A stretch of 64,000 nucleotides of DNA from Halorarius halobius (GTDB lineage: Archaea; Halobacteriota; Halobacteria; Halobacteriales; Haloarculaceae), in assembly GCF_024298865.1 (NCBI RefSeq), contig NZ_CP101161.1:2129227-2193226 (forward strand), read 5' to 3'. The notes beneath the pieces were generated by a model. It had not been told where the DNA came from and ran no database searches. It was given only the letters and a program-made list of their open reading frames with translations. Of the stretch, positions 43,241 to 51,277 are shown piece after piece. The position numbers were made by a program, and so were the translations under genes. The number at the start of each line of letters is the position of its first letter. Within the stretch, counting starts at the first letter, position 1.

Positions 43241-44353
43241 ATGGACCGACCGTTGCTCGACCGTCCGCCGGACGACCCCGTCAGACTGCTCGATTCCGAC
43301 GGGGCCCTGTTGGGCGGCTACGAGCCGACGCTCTCGGAGACCGACCTGCTCTCGCTGTACGGCGATATGCGGCTCGGCCGCCGGTTCGACGAGCGGATGA
43401 TAAGCCTCCAGCGCCAGGGACGGCTCGGGACGTACGCGCCGCTCGCGGGCCAGGAGGGGTCGCAGTTCGGGTCGATGTACGCGCTCTCCGAGGACGACTG
43501 GGTGTTCTACCAGTACCGCGAGCACGCCGCGCCGTTGTCCCGTGGGTTCCCGCCGGAGTACCTCCGCTACTGGGCCGGCTACGAGGAGGGCAACGCCGTG
43601 CTCGCGGACCACCGTATCTTCCCGCTGAACATCTGTATCGGCGACCACGTCCCGCACGCGACGGGGATGGCGTGGGCCTCGAAGCTCCAGGACAACGACG
43701 ACGAGGAGGCGTTCGTCTGTCACTTCGGCGACGGCGCCACCTCCGAGGGAGACTTCCACGAGGGACTCAACTTCGCCGGCGTGTTCGACACCCCGACCGT
43801 CTTCATGTGTCACAACAACGGGTGGGCCATCTCCGTCCCCCGGGAGGAGCAGACCCGGAGCGCCACCCTCGCCGAGAAGGCCGACGCCTACGGGTTCGAG
43901 GGCGTGCAGGTCGACGGGATGGACCCGCTCGCCGTCTACGAGGTGACCCGCGCGGCCGTCGAGAAGGCGAAGACGCCGGGCGACACGCCCCGGCCGACGC
44001 TCGTCGAGACGCTGGAGTACCGGTACGGCGCCCACACCACCGCAGACGACCCGGGCGCCTACCGCGGCGACGAGGAGGTCGACGCGTGGCGCGAGAAGGA
44101 CCCCATCGACCGCCTGGAGGCGTATCTCCGCGACGAGGGCGTCCTCGACGACGCGACCGACGAGCGCATCGACGGAGCCATCGAGGACGCGCTCGCCGAC
44201 GCCGTCGAGACGCTCGAATCCGTGGAGCCGGACCCCGACGACATGTTCGCCGACGCGTTCGCCGAGCCGACACCGAGGATGGAGGCTCAGCGCGAGTACC
44301 TGCGTGCGTTGCGCGAGCGCCACGGCGACGACGCGCTCGTGCGTGACGAATAG
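43241..44353 (+). CDS. Thiamin-diphosphate dehydrogenase E1 component, alpha subunit (second)
   Basis: 370 residues, paralogue of the gene at 31.5-32.5 kb. The ThDP motif is GDGATSEGDFHEGLNFAGVF, followed by HNNGWAISVP, and the phosphorylation-loop region is YRYGAHTTADDPGAYRG. The N-terminal extension is longer than in the first copy. As there, no beta, E2 or E3 gene is adjacent. The start at 43241 avoids a basic leader. It converges with the deoxyhypusine synthase gene, with a hairpin between them. Confidence 0.87.
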   Translation: MDRPLLDRPPDDPVRLLDSDGALLGGYEPTLSETDLLSLYGDMRLGRRFDERMISLQRQGRLGTYAPLAGQEGSQFGSMYALSEDDWVFYQYREHAAPLSRGFPPEYLRYWAGYEEGNAVLADHRIFPLNICIGDHVPHATGMAWASKLQDNDDEEAFVCHFGDGATSEGDFHEGLNFAGVFDTPTVFMCHNNGWAISVPREEQTRSATLAEKADAYGFEGVQVDGMDPLAVYEVTRAAVEKAKTPGDTPRPTLVETLEYRYGAHTTADDPGAYRGDEEVDAWREKDPIDRLEAYLRDEGVLDDATDERIDGAIEDALADAVETLESVEPDPDDMFADAFAEPTPRMEAQREYLRALRERHGDDALVRDE

Positions 44354-44389
44354 GAGACGCAAGCGAGCGGACGCGAGCGCCGCGTCTCC
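44353..44389. terminator. Hairpin between E1-alpha and dhs
   Basis: GGAGACGC (44353-44360) and GCGTCTCC (44382-44389) form a perfect 8-bp inverted repeat with a 21-base loop, starting at the last base of the E1-alpha stop codon. No T-run follows, so the call is tentative. Confidence 0.35.
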
Positions 44390-44420
44390 CGGTCAGCCGT
44401 CGCGTCTCCCGGTCAGCCGT
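44381..44420. repeat. Perfect tandem 20-bp duplication at the 3' end of dhs
   Basis: CGCGTCTCCCGGTCAGCCGT is present twice in direct succession. The second copy contains the TGA and last codons of dhs; the first is in the intergenic gap. It looks like a recent slippage event. Confidence 0.9.
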
Positions 44421-45444
44421 CCAGTCGTTCGCGGGCGGCGGCCACCAGAAGCGGCAGATACACCGTTGCGTCGCCGGTGACGGTGACGTTCCGTGCGTCC
44501 TTCTTCAGTTTCCCCCACGAGCGGGCTTCGTCGAGCGTTGCGCCCGACAGCCCGCCGGTCGAGGCGGAGTCCATCGTTATCTGGACGGCGTAGTCGTACG
44601 CGTCCGGCGTGACGAGCATCGTCTGGAGCGTGAAGTTCTTCGGGACGCCGCCGCCGACGAGCAGACAGCCCGCACGGTCGGCCTCGTACGCGAGGTCCGT
44701 CAGCGGCGTCATGTCCCGCAGGGCGTCCAGCGAGAAGTCGGAGGTCTGTGCGTACATCCACGCCTGCAACCCGAGTACCGAATCCGCGACCGCCGGACAG
44801 TAGACGGGGACGTCCGACTCGTAGCAGGCGGCGGCGATGCCGGCGTCCTCGGTCACGTCCTCGCGGTCGTTGACCGCGGCGTTCGCCCTCCCGAGTTCGC
44901 GGGTCAGCCGCTCGATGCTGACGGTGCCCTCCGCTTCGAGCGGGGGAAACACCTCGTCGCGGAGGTGTGCCTCGAACAGCGAGAAGTGTTCCTGCGGGAG
45001 GTAGACGTTGTAGATGCGGTCGACCTCCTCGTCGCGCAACTGTTCGTCGTGCTCGCGCGGCGACCTGTCGTCCGCGTGTTCGGCCCCGTGGTGGTGTTTG
45101 CCGCCGACGGCCTCGATGGCGTCGTGGGTGAGGTTCGCGCCGGTCGTGACCAGCGCGTCGACGTGGCCGTCGCGGACCAACTCGGAGACGACCGTCCGCA
45201 TCCCTGTCGGCGCCATCGCGCCCGCCAGCGACATGAACACGGTGCAGTCGTCGTCCGCGAGCATCTCGGCGTACACGTCGGCGGCTTCGTGGACGCTGGC
45301 GGCGCCGATGCCCGCCTCGCCGTACTGCTCGACGAGTTCGCCGACGGTCATCCCCGCCCGAACCTCGGTGTGCCCGAGCGGGTCGTCGCTGAACTCGTGG
45401 CGGTCCGGCTCCTCCCACTCGTAGTCGTCGTCGCTGTCGGTCAT
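44413..45444 (-). CDS. dhs: Deoxyhypusine synthase
   Basis: 343 residues. NAD-dependent enzyme that modifies aIF5A lysine; in haloarchaea agmatine is thought to be the donor. The catalytic lysine is in LLVGGGVPKNFTLQTML, and MSLAGAMAPTGMRTVVSEL, the THDAIEAVGG segment and MDSASTGGLSGAT form the NAD and substrate pocket. The gene is separate from the aIF5A-agmatinase operon at 19.8-21 kb. CCTTGAAAC about 30 bp upstream is a possible TATA element. Confidence 0.94.
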   Translation of the reverse strand: MTDSDDDYEWEEPDRHEFSDDPLGHTEVRAGMTVGELVEQYGEAGIGAASVHEAADVYAEMLADDDCTVFMSLAGAMAPTGMRTVVSELVRDGHVDALVTTGANLTHDAIEAVGGKHHHGAEHADDRSPREHDEQLRDEEVDRIYNVYLPQEHFSLFEAHLRDEVFPPLEAEGTVSIERLTRELGRANAAVNDREDVTEDAGIAAACYESDVPVYCPAVADSVLGLQAWMYAQTSDFSLDALRDMTPLTDLAYEADRAGCLLVGGGVPKNFTLQTMLVTPDAYDYAVQITMDSASTGGLSGATLDEARSWGKLKKDARNVTVTGDATVYLPLLVAAARERLDG

Positions 45445-45547
45445 TGGCGTGTTTCGGGCGGGCGGGCGTTTCAAGGGCGCGATTGTCGGTCCCGAGTCTT
45501 ACCGGCGTCGAAACCCGAATACCCCCGGCGACCACACCTGCGACCGG

Positions 45548-46510
45548 ATGGCGCGCGTCTCCGCGGGGGCCCGGCTCCACGTCGGCTTCCAGAACCTCTC
45601 GCTGGCCCACGAGCGTCTGTACGGCGGCGTGGGCGTGACGCTCGCGGAGCCGCGCGTGACGGTTCGGGCCGCCCCCGCCGACGAGGTGGACTGCGCCGAC
45701 CCTCTCGCGGCCGAGTACGCCCGCCGCTCGTGTGACGTCCTCGACGTCCCAGGGGTGGCCGTGACCGTCGAGGAGTCCCTACCGCGTCACGTCGGCCTCG
45801 GCTCAGGCACCCAGCTCGCGCTGGCGGTCCTCGCCGCGGTCGCCCGCGCTCACGACCGCGACCCGCAGGTTCGCGAGCACGCCCCCGCGCTCGGCCGGGG
45901 CGGGCGTTCGGGCGTCGGCGTCGCGGGGTTCGAGGCCGGCGGGTTCGTCGTCGACGCCGGCCACCCGACCGAGCGGTTCACGACCGACCGCCCCGCCGAC
46001 GGCGAGTGGACGGTCCCGCCGGTGCTGGCGCGCCACGCCGTGCCCGACGACTGGCGGTTCGTCGTCGCGCTTCCGGACACGGCGGCGGGCCGCTCGGGCG
46101 ACGACGAGGACGCGTCGATGCGGTCGGTCGTTGAGCGTGCGGACCCCGCCATCGCCGACGAGGTGGCGACGCTTCTGGTCCGGCGGCTCCTGCCCGCCGT
46201 CGCCGCGGGCCGGCTGGAGGCGTTCGGCACGGCGCTCGGGGAGTTCGGACGGCTCAACGGCGCGTGGTACGCCGACGAACAGGGCGGCGTCTACCGGCCG
46301 CCGGCGGGCGACATCGTCGAGCAACTGGGCGATGCTCGGGCGGTCCACGGCGTCGGGCAGTCGTCGTGGGGGCCGGCGGTGTACGGCGTGACCGACGCCG
46401 GCCGCGCCGACGAGGCACGGACGGCCGCGCGGACGGCGCTCGACGGGGCCGGCGTCGACGGCGACGTGTTCGTGGCGCGGGCCGACGACCGGGGCGCACG
46501 CGTCGAGTGA
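45548..46510 (+). CDS. Beta-RFA-P synthase-like GHMP-family protein
   Basis: 320 residues. It starts ARVSAGARLHVGFQNLSLAH, with the GHMP-like loop PRHVGLGSGTQLALAVLAAV and GGRSGVGVAGFEAGGFVVD. The family makes beta-ribofuranosylaminobenzene 5'-phosphate from PRPP and 4-aminobenzoate, the first step to methanopterin-type C1 carriers. Haloarchaea do not make methane, so a role in a modified folate or pterin is inferred. The ATG at 45548 matches the family start. Confidence 0.85.
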   Translation: MARVSAGARLHVGFQNLSLAHERLYGGVGVTLAEPRVTVRAAPADEVDCADPLAAEYARRSCDVLDVPGVAVTVEESLPRHVGLGSGTQLALAVLAAVARAHDRDPQVREHAPALGRGGRSGVGVAGFEAGGFVVDAGHPTERFTTDRPADGEWTVPPVLARHAVPDDWRFVVALPDTAAGRSGDDEDASMRSVVERADPAIADEVATLLVRRLLPAVAAGRLEAFGTALGEFGRLNGAWYADEQGGVYRPPAGDIVEQLGDARAVHGVGQSSWGPAVYGVTDAGRADEARTAARTALDGAGVDGDVFVARADDRGARVE

Positions 46511-46588
46511 GTTCGTGACCGGCGCGTCCGGCGACGCAGGCGCCGCCGTGGTGGAGATTTAAAGACGCTGGCGCTCAACGGGGCCTGC

Positions 46589-47428
46589 ATGGACCGGATT
46601 CCGTTCGGCATCCGCCAGCTCGACACCACCATCGACGGCGGCGCGCCACCCGGCAGTCTCGTGCTCCTCTCCGGCGAGGCGGGGGCGGGCGCCCGGGAGT
46701 TCATGTACACCGCCACGACGATGAACGCGCTCGCGGAGACGTCGCCCGACCTGTTCGACCTCTACTACGGGTCGGTGTCGCCCGGTGCCGCCGTCCCGGA
46801 CTCGGTCCACTACGTCTCGTTCACCGCGGAGGCGGACCAGCTCGAACGGGAGATGTCGCTGGCGCTCGACGCCGAGATAGTCGAGGAGTCGTCGCCGGGC
46901 ATCGAGTACCACGACCTCTCACCGGAGTATTTCCGGCTGTCGCCGGTCCCCCGAGACTGGTACTCCGAGCGGACCGACTCCATCGCGGACCTCGGCCACC
47001 GTACCGAGGAGCGGTCGAGCGTCCCGGAGGCGCTCGGGGGAGTGCTCTCCGAACACGCGGCCGACAGCGTCGTCGTCATCGACTCGCTGACCGACCTGCT
47101 GAGCGCGGCCGACGACGACCTCTCGTGGTCGGACGTGCCGCAACTGCTGAAGGGTATCTCCCGGGCGGCCCACGACTGGGGCGGGCTCATCCTCGTCCAC
47201 CTCAACCACGAGACGCTGACGCCCGAGGAGCACGGTCAGCTCATCGACGCCTGCGACGGGACGCTGATGTTCGAGTGGGAATCGGGCGGGTCCGCGCGCG
47301 CCCGGACGCTCATCGTCCGGCAGTTCCGGGGCGTCCTCTCGCGCATCGAAGACGAGAACATCGTCCGGTTCGAGACCGAAATCGGCGAGGCCGGGTTCGA
47401 CATCAGCGACGTCCGGAAGATACGCTGA
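46589..47428 (+). CDS. KaiC/RadA-like ATPase homologue with degenerate Walker A (HTR-like)
   Basis: 279 residues. The fold follows the RecA/KaiC type: FGIRQLDTTIDGGAPPGSLV, then LLSGEAGAGAREFMY in the Walker A position, then DSVVVIDSLTDLLSAA (Walker B) and LILVHLNHETLTPEEHG. Walker A reads G29-E-A-G-A-G34-A35-R36, so the lysine and Ser/Thr that bind ATP phosphates are absent. It is probably not a normal ATPase and may be a sensor or scaffold. It is the first of four co-oriented genes ending in TFS. GATTTAAAG 30 bp upstream is its likely TATA box. Confidence 0.78.
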   Translation: MDRIPFGIRQLDTTIDGGAPPGSLVLLSGEAGAGAREFMYTATTMNALAETSPDLFDLYYGSVSPGAAVPDSVHYVSFTAEADQLEREMSLALDAEIVEESSPGIEYHDLSPEYFRLSPVPRDWYSERTDSIADLGHRTEERSSVPEALGGVLSEHAADSVVVIDSLTDLLSAADDDLSWSDVPQLLKGISRAAHDWGGLILVHLNHETLTPEEHGQLIDACDGTLMFEWESGGSARARTLIVRQFRGVLSRIEDENIVRFETEIGEAGFDISDVRKIR

Positions 47429-47475
47429 CCAGCCGGCGGGCGAACCCTTAACTTTCCACCACCGGTAACCCGCCC

Positions 47476-48186
47476 GTGATGGCCAGCGAGCCGACGGACG
47501 GGGAGCGGGTATCACGGGGAGACGACCTGGACGGCTGGCTCGACGAGCGCGCTGGAGCGCTCGGCCTCGACCGCGAACAGTTCGTCGAGCGCCTGCTCGC
47601 GGCCTACCGAGCCGCCGTCACCGGCTCCGACGACGTGGCGGCCGACGACGCGCCGCTTGGCGGACGGCTGGACCGCATCGAGCGTGAACACGAGGCGAAC
47701 CTCGAGGACGTTCGCAAGCGGGTTCTTCAGCTGAAGGGGACGACCGAGGAGAAGGCGCCCGTCGACCACCGTCACGAGGAGTTCGACGAACTCGACGGCC
47801 TCGAGAAACGGCTGTCGGCGCTCGAGGATGAGGTGGACTCCCTCGCGGCGGACGCCGACCGACTACGCGACAGCGAATCGGCCATCGACGAGGAACTCGC
47901 CGTGGTGGCGTCGAAACTCGACCGGCTGGCTCGTGCGGTGGTCGAGATGCGAAACGCGGAGGAGAGCGGGTCCGGCGGCGACGATACCGACCGCCTCCGA
48001 GAGCTCCAGCGCACCGCGGCCCGCGAGGGACACGAGCGGGCCGACTGCGCCGCCTGCGGCGAGACGGTCCACGTCGGACTGCTCCCGGAGGCGTCGTGTC
48101 CGGCCTGCAACGCGTCGCTCCACCACATCGAGGGCGGCGGCCTGCTCCGGACGGCGACGCTCACTGTGGAGGCGAGCGAGGAATGA
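47476..48186 (+). CDS. Coiled-coil protein with C-terminal zinc ribbon
   Basis: 236 residues; GTG at 47476, with ATG one codon later as an alternative. The N-terminal 55 residues (DLDGWLDERAGALGLDREQF) are helical. Residues 65-170 form a coiled coil (LEKRLSALEDEVDSLAADAD). The C-terminus has a C4 zinc ribbon, ADCAACGETVHVGLLPEASC followed by PACN. It may bind nucleic acid or a transcription complex. Its stop overlaps the next start (ATGA). Confidence 0.72.
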   Translation: MMASEPTDGERVSRGDDLDGWLDERAGALGLDREQFVERLLAAYRAAVTGSDDVAADDAPLGGRLDRIEREHEANLEDVRKRVLQLKGTTEEKAPVDHRHEEFDELDGLEKRLSALEDEVDSLAADADRLRDSESAIDEELAVVASKLDRLARAVVEMRNAEESGSGGDDTDRLRELQRTAAREGHERADCAACGETVHVGLLPEASCPACNASLHHIEGGGLLRTATLTVEASEE

Positions 48187-48695
48187 GCGAGGACGACCCC
48201 GACGGAGCGGCCGGCGACGCCGAGGACGACCCGGAGAGCGCGTTCGATGACATCGACGCGGACGCGTCGGACGGCGGCAACCCGTTCGGGGAGCTCGACG
48301 ACGGGGCCGAGACCGCTCCCGGCGCCGACGGCTCGCCCGACGTGGAGATAGAAGCCGAGCCGTTCGACCGGGAGGCCAGCGGCGGCGACCAGTTCGAGTC
48401 CGTCGAGGTGGAGGATATCGACGAGGAGAGCGTCTGGGACTCGCTCGGCGACGAGGAGTCGGCGACGGCGGACCTGGACGACGGGGGGCCTCGCGACGTG
48501 GAGACGGCCGCCGAGGAGACCGTCGTCCCGAAGGCGAGCTACTGCGAGAAATGCGAGCACTTCTCCGCGCCGCCGGAGACCGCCTGCTCGAACCCGGGAA
48601 CGGAGATACGCGAACTCGTCGACGTCGACCACTTCCGGGTGGCGAACTGCCCGGTCGTCGAGCGCCGCCGGAGCCTCGGCTACGACGAGAACTGA
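48183..48695 (+). CDS. Acidic protein with C-terminal cysteine cluster
   Basis: 170 residues. The first 110 are Asp/Glu-rich and probably disordered. The last 60 are folded: KASYCEKCEHFSAPPETACS ... VANCPVVERRRSLGY, with a C-x2-C and two further cysteines that could hold zinc. I do not recognise the family. It is translationally coupled to the coiled-coil gene, and TFS follows 31 bp later. Confidence 0.68.
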   Translation: MSEDDPDGAAGDAEDDPESAFDDIDADASDGGNPFGELDDGAETAPGADGSPDVEIEAEPFDREASGGDQFESVEVEDIDEESVWDSLGDEESATADLDDGGPRDVETAAEETVVPKASYCEKCEHFSAPPETACSNPGTEIRELVDVDHFRVANCPVVERRRSLGYDEN

Positions 48696-48726
48696 GACTT
48701 TTCACGCTCCGGCCCCCACGGCCTGT

Positions 48727-49050
48727 ATGCAGTTCTGCGACGAGTGCGGGTCGATGATGCACGCCGACGACGGCGAGATGGTCTGTTCGTCGTGTGGCTA
48801 CAGCGTCCCGAAGGACGAGGAGTTGAGCGACCAGTACACCTCGACGCAGGCGCAGGACGACAGCGACGTCATCGAGACGAGCGAGGACGCCAACTTCGAG
48901 GGGAAGCCGACCGCCGACGACGTGAAATGCGACGAGTGTGGCCACACGAAAGCGTGGTACACCATCAAGCAGACCGGTTCTGCCGACGAACCGCCGACGC
49001 GGTTCTTCAAATGCCAGGAGTGCGGCCACCGCTGGCGGGAGTACAACTAA
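48727..49050 (+). CDS. tfs: Transcription factor S (TFS)
   Basis: 107 residues. N-terminal zinc ribbon C4, C7, C20, C23; C-terminal ribbon C68, C71, C96, C99 with the acidic pair D87-E88 in GSADEPPTRFF that stimulates transcript cleavage by RNA polymerase, as in TFIIS. It rescues backtracked polymerase. ACTTTTCAC about 28 bp upstream suggests its own promoter as well as read-through from the preceding genes. Confidence 0.95.
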   Translation: MQFCDECGSMMHADDGEMVCSSCGYSVPKDEELSDQYTSTQAQDDSDVIETSEDANFEGKPTADDVKCDECGHTKAWYTIKQTGSADEPPTRFFKCQECGHRWREYN

Positions 49051-49606
49051 CCCACTTTTTGCTCGGGGGTCTCGCGCCTGCGGCGCTCGACGCCCGGCAA
49101 AAACTGTCATCGGGCGCGAAGCGCCCGATTGCTCGTGAGACGAGCGGTGCGCGGTTCGACCGACGGGAGAACCGCGAGGCGAGCGGGGAGCGGACGCGAC
49201 CCGCGAGCGAAGCGAGTCTCACGGTGGTGAGGAAAATACGCGCGCGTGCTTCCTCCGCGCCGCTTCGCGGCGCGTCGGCCCCCGCGCGCTACGGCTCTCA
49301 CTTCGTTCGAGCCGTGAACCGCCTCACGGCACCGGCGCTCGGCGGATGCTAGCCTACGGTGCTCGTGTTACCGAGCGTGTGAGCGATTCAGATTTTGGTG
49401 AGTACGCGTGGCGTAGTTACCGTGACGGGTTCTACCAAAGAGGGAGAACCGGTGTCGATGTTCCTCAACAAGGGTTTCAACGTGGCTACGACCCTCTTAT
49501 CGAGAGGTGGACCGAACTCCGGTAAGGATTGGATTTACATTGCCTTGGCAGTATATAACGAAGTCGCGCGGCCTTCTTCGGCGGGGTGCCGAGAAAGAGG
49601 CCACGT
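49051..49606. other. Intergenic region with T-run and GC hairpins, 556 bp
   Basis: A T5 run (ACTTTTTGC, 49055-49063) right after the TFS stop is a likely archaeal terminator. There follow perfect hairpins ATCGGGCGC-gaa-GCGCCCGAT (49109-49129) and GCGCCGC-ttc-GCGGCGC (49257-49273), and the motif GCGAGCGAAGCGAG (49203-49216). From about 49380 the GC content falls toward the amidohydrolase gene. No convincing gene is seen. Confidence 0.6.
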
Positions 49607-50893
49607 ATGTCAAATCGGAAACTAAACGGCCCCACGCTCATCGAAAACGCCCGCATCTTCGATGGAGCGTCCGAACACCTGATCGAGGGGACAAGTGTCT
49701 TCGTCGAAGACAACACGATTTCACGGATTGGCTCTGATATCGATTCGCCCGACGGGACGACGATACTCGACGCCGACGGGCAGACCCTGATGCCGGGACT
49801 CATCGATGCGCACTATCATACGATGCTCGCGTCCCTGCCGCTCTCGGATCTACTGTCCTCCTGGGAGGGGTACATCAACCTGATGGCGGCGAAGAACGCC
49901 GAGTCGCTCCTGTTGCAGGGTTTCACGACTGTTCGGGACCCAGGGGGAAACGCCTTCAGCCTGAAACGCGCTATCGATAACGGTCATTTTGCTGGTCCCA
50001 GGATCTACCCCTCCGGCCCGATTATCAGCCAGACGTCTGGACACGCAGACTTCAGGCCAAAGACGGCTGTTCCGGTTGACCCCAGTCAGCCGCTGACGTA
50101 CCTCGAGCGGAACGCTCATGCTATCGTCGCTGACGGCGTCCCTGAGGTGACGAAACGGGTCCGAGAGGTGCTTCGGATGGGCGCCTCGCAGATCAAGTTG
50201 GCGGCCGGCGGCGGCGTCGCGTCGGACTACGACCCGCTTGACGTATCCCAGTACACCCTAGAGGAACTCGAGGCCGCGGTGGACGTGGCGGAGACGTGGA
50301 ACACGTACGTCACCGTCCACGCGTATACTCCGGACGCTATCCAGACGGCGATTCGGGCAGGGGTTCGGTGTATCGAACACGGCCAGATGATGGACGAGGA
50401 GACGGCAGCGCTTCTGTCTGAAGAGGATGTCTGGCTCTCCACGCAGCCTTTCTTGGACGACGAGGACGCCATCCCCTTCCCAGAAGGCTCGGACTCTCGG
50501 CAAAAACAGCTCAGGATGGTGGAAGGAACCGAACAAGCGTACTCCTACGCCAGGGAGTACGACATCAAGACCGCGTTCGGCACGGATACGCTGTTCAGCC
50601 CGGAACTCGCACAGAAGACCGGCAAGCAACTGGCGAAACTGGAGCAGTGGTACACGCCGTTCGAGGTCCTGAAGATGGCCACCTCGGACAACGCCGAACT
50701 GTTGAAGATGTCCGGACCACGCGACCCATACGACAAGGGGAAAATTGGTGTCCTTGCCGAGGATGCCTATGCGGATCTGCTACTCGTCGACGGCGACCCC
50801 CTCGAGGATGTCTCTGTCCTCGCCAATCCCGACGAGAACCTCACGATGGTCATGAAGGACGGCACGATCTACAAGAACGTCGCCGACGAGTAG
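49607..50893 (+). CDS. Metal-dependent amidohydrolase, low GC
   Basis: 428 residues, TIM-barrel amidohydrolase. LMPGLIDAHYHTMLAS carries the HxH pair, QIKLAAGGGVAS the bridging lysine, VTVHAYTPDA and CIEHGQMMDE the third and fourth His, and FGTDTLFSPE the Asp. The C-terminal YADLLLVDGDPLEDVSVL completes the composite beta domain. It resembles imidazolonepropionase- and Xaa-Pro dipeptidase-type enzymes. The substrate is unknown. Codon use and GC are below the surroundings. The ATG at 49607 was taken over 49586. Confidence 0.85.
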   Translation: MSNRKLNGPTLIENARIFDGASEHLIEGTSVFVEDNTISRIGSDIDSPDGTTILDADGQTLMPGLIDAHYHTMLASLPLSDLLSSWEGYINLMAAKNAESLLLQGFTTVRDPGGNAFSLKRAIDNGHFAGPRIYPSGPIISQTSGHADFRPKTAVPVDPSQPLTYLERNAHAIVADGVPEVTKRVREVLRMGASQIKLAAGGGVASDYDPLDVSQYTLEELEAAVDVAETWNTYVTVHAYTPDAIQTAIRAGVRCIEHGQMMDEETAALLSEEDVWLSTQPFLDDEDAIPFPEGSDSRQKQLRMVEGTEQAYSYAREYDIKTAFGTDTLFSPELAQKTGKQLAKLEQWYTPFEVLKMATSDNAELLKMSGPRDPYDKGKIGVLAEDAYADLLLVDGDPLEDVSVLANPDENLTMVMKDGTIYKNVADE

Positions 50894-51277
50894 CCACCGG
50901 ACTTACCTACCTGACCGGAACGTTTTGACGCAATCATGACCTCGGACAACCCCCTCCCCTACTGGCCGGTCGGCATCGCTGGTCTGTGGTCGCACCTACA
51001 GGGCCCAAACACCTGCTGACTACAGCCTCAATATTCAGCACGCCGGCTCTGACAGATATTCGGTAGAATACGTCTCGACGTGATAGTTCGGGCCTCTGTA
51101 TCGAACACTACCCGCTCTGTATCGACCACAGCATCCGCCGAGTGAGCGAAGCGAGCGGGGCGGTTCACCGCGCCGAACGCAGTGGGGCCCGGGACCAAGG
51201 CGCGACCGTAGGGAGCGCCGCCGTGTCTTTTTCGTGAACGTTTTTGTCGCCGGCCGGAGGCCGCCGTGCAAAAAGGT
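50894..51277. other. Intergenic region, 384 bp
   Basis: It holds a possible 27-codon peptide at 50936-51019 without promoter support, a repeated CTCTGTATCGA (51093-51119), and from 51138 a segment with GAGCGAAGCGAG and GCGGTTCAC that echoes the other flank of the amidohydrolase. The right end (CTTTTTCG and GTTTTTGTC, 51225-51250) is likely to terminate the gdh transcript on the minus strand together with the T5 run next to its stop. Confidence 0.5.
51268..51277 (-). terminator. T-rich terminator of the glutamate dehydrogenase gene
   Basis: On the minus strand CCTTTTTGCA follows directly after the gdh stop codon. Short T-runs after the stop codon are the usual archaeal terminators. Confidence 0.5.

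Noticed and set aside
49109..49273. Strong GC hairpins taken as possible CRISPR or mobile-element ends
   Set aside because: They are different hairpins with no regular spacing or identical repeats, so neither CRISPR nor IS ends are supported.
49395..49625. A 76-codon plus-strand frame before the amidohydrolase
   Set aside because: It overlaps the amidohydrolase start in another frame, has no promoter or family resemblance, and is short.
50936..51019. A 27-codon peptide after the amidohydrolase, perhaps the stump of a transporter
   Set aside because: Too short to judge and no TATA box at the right distance; noted only in the intergenic entry.
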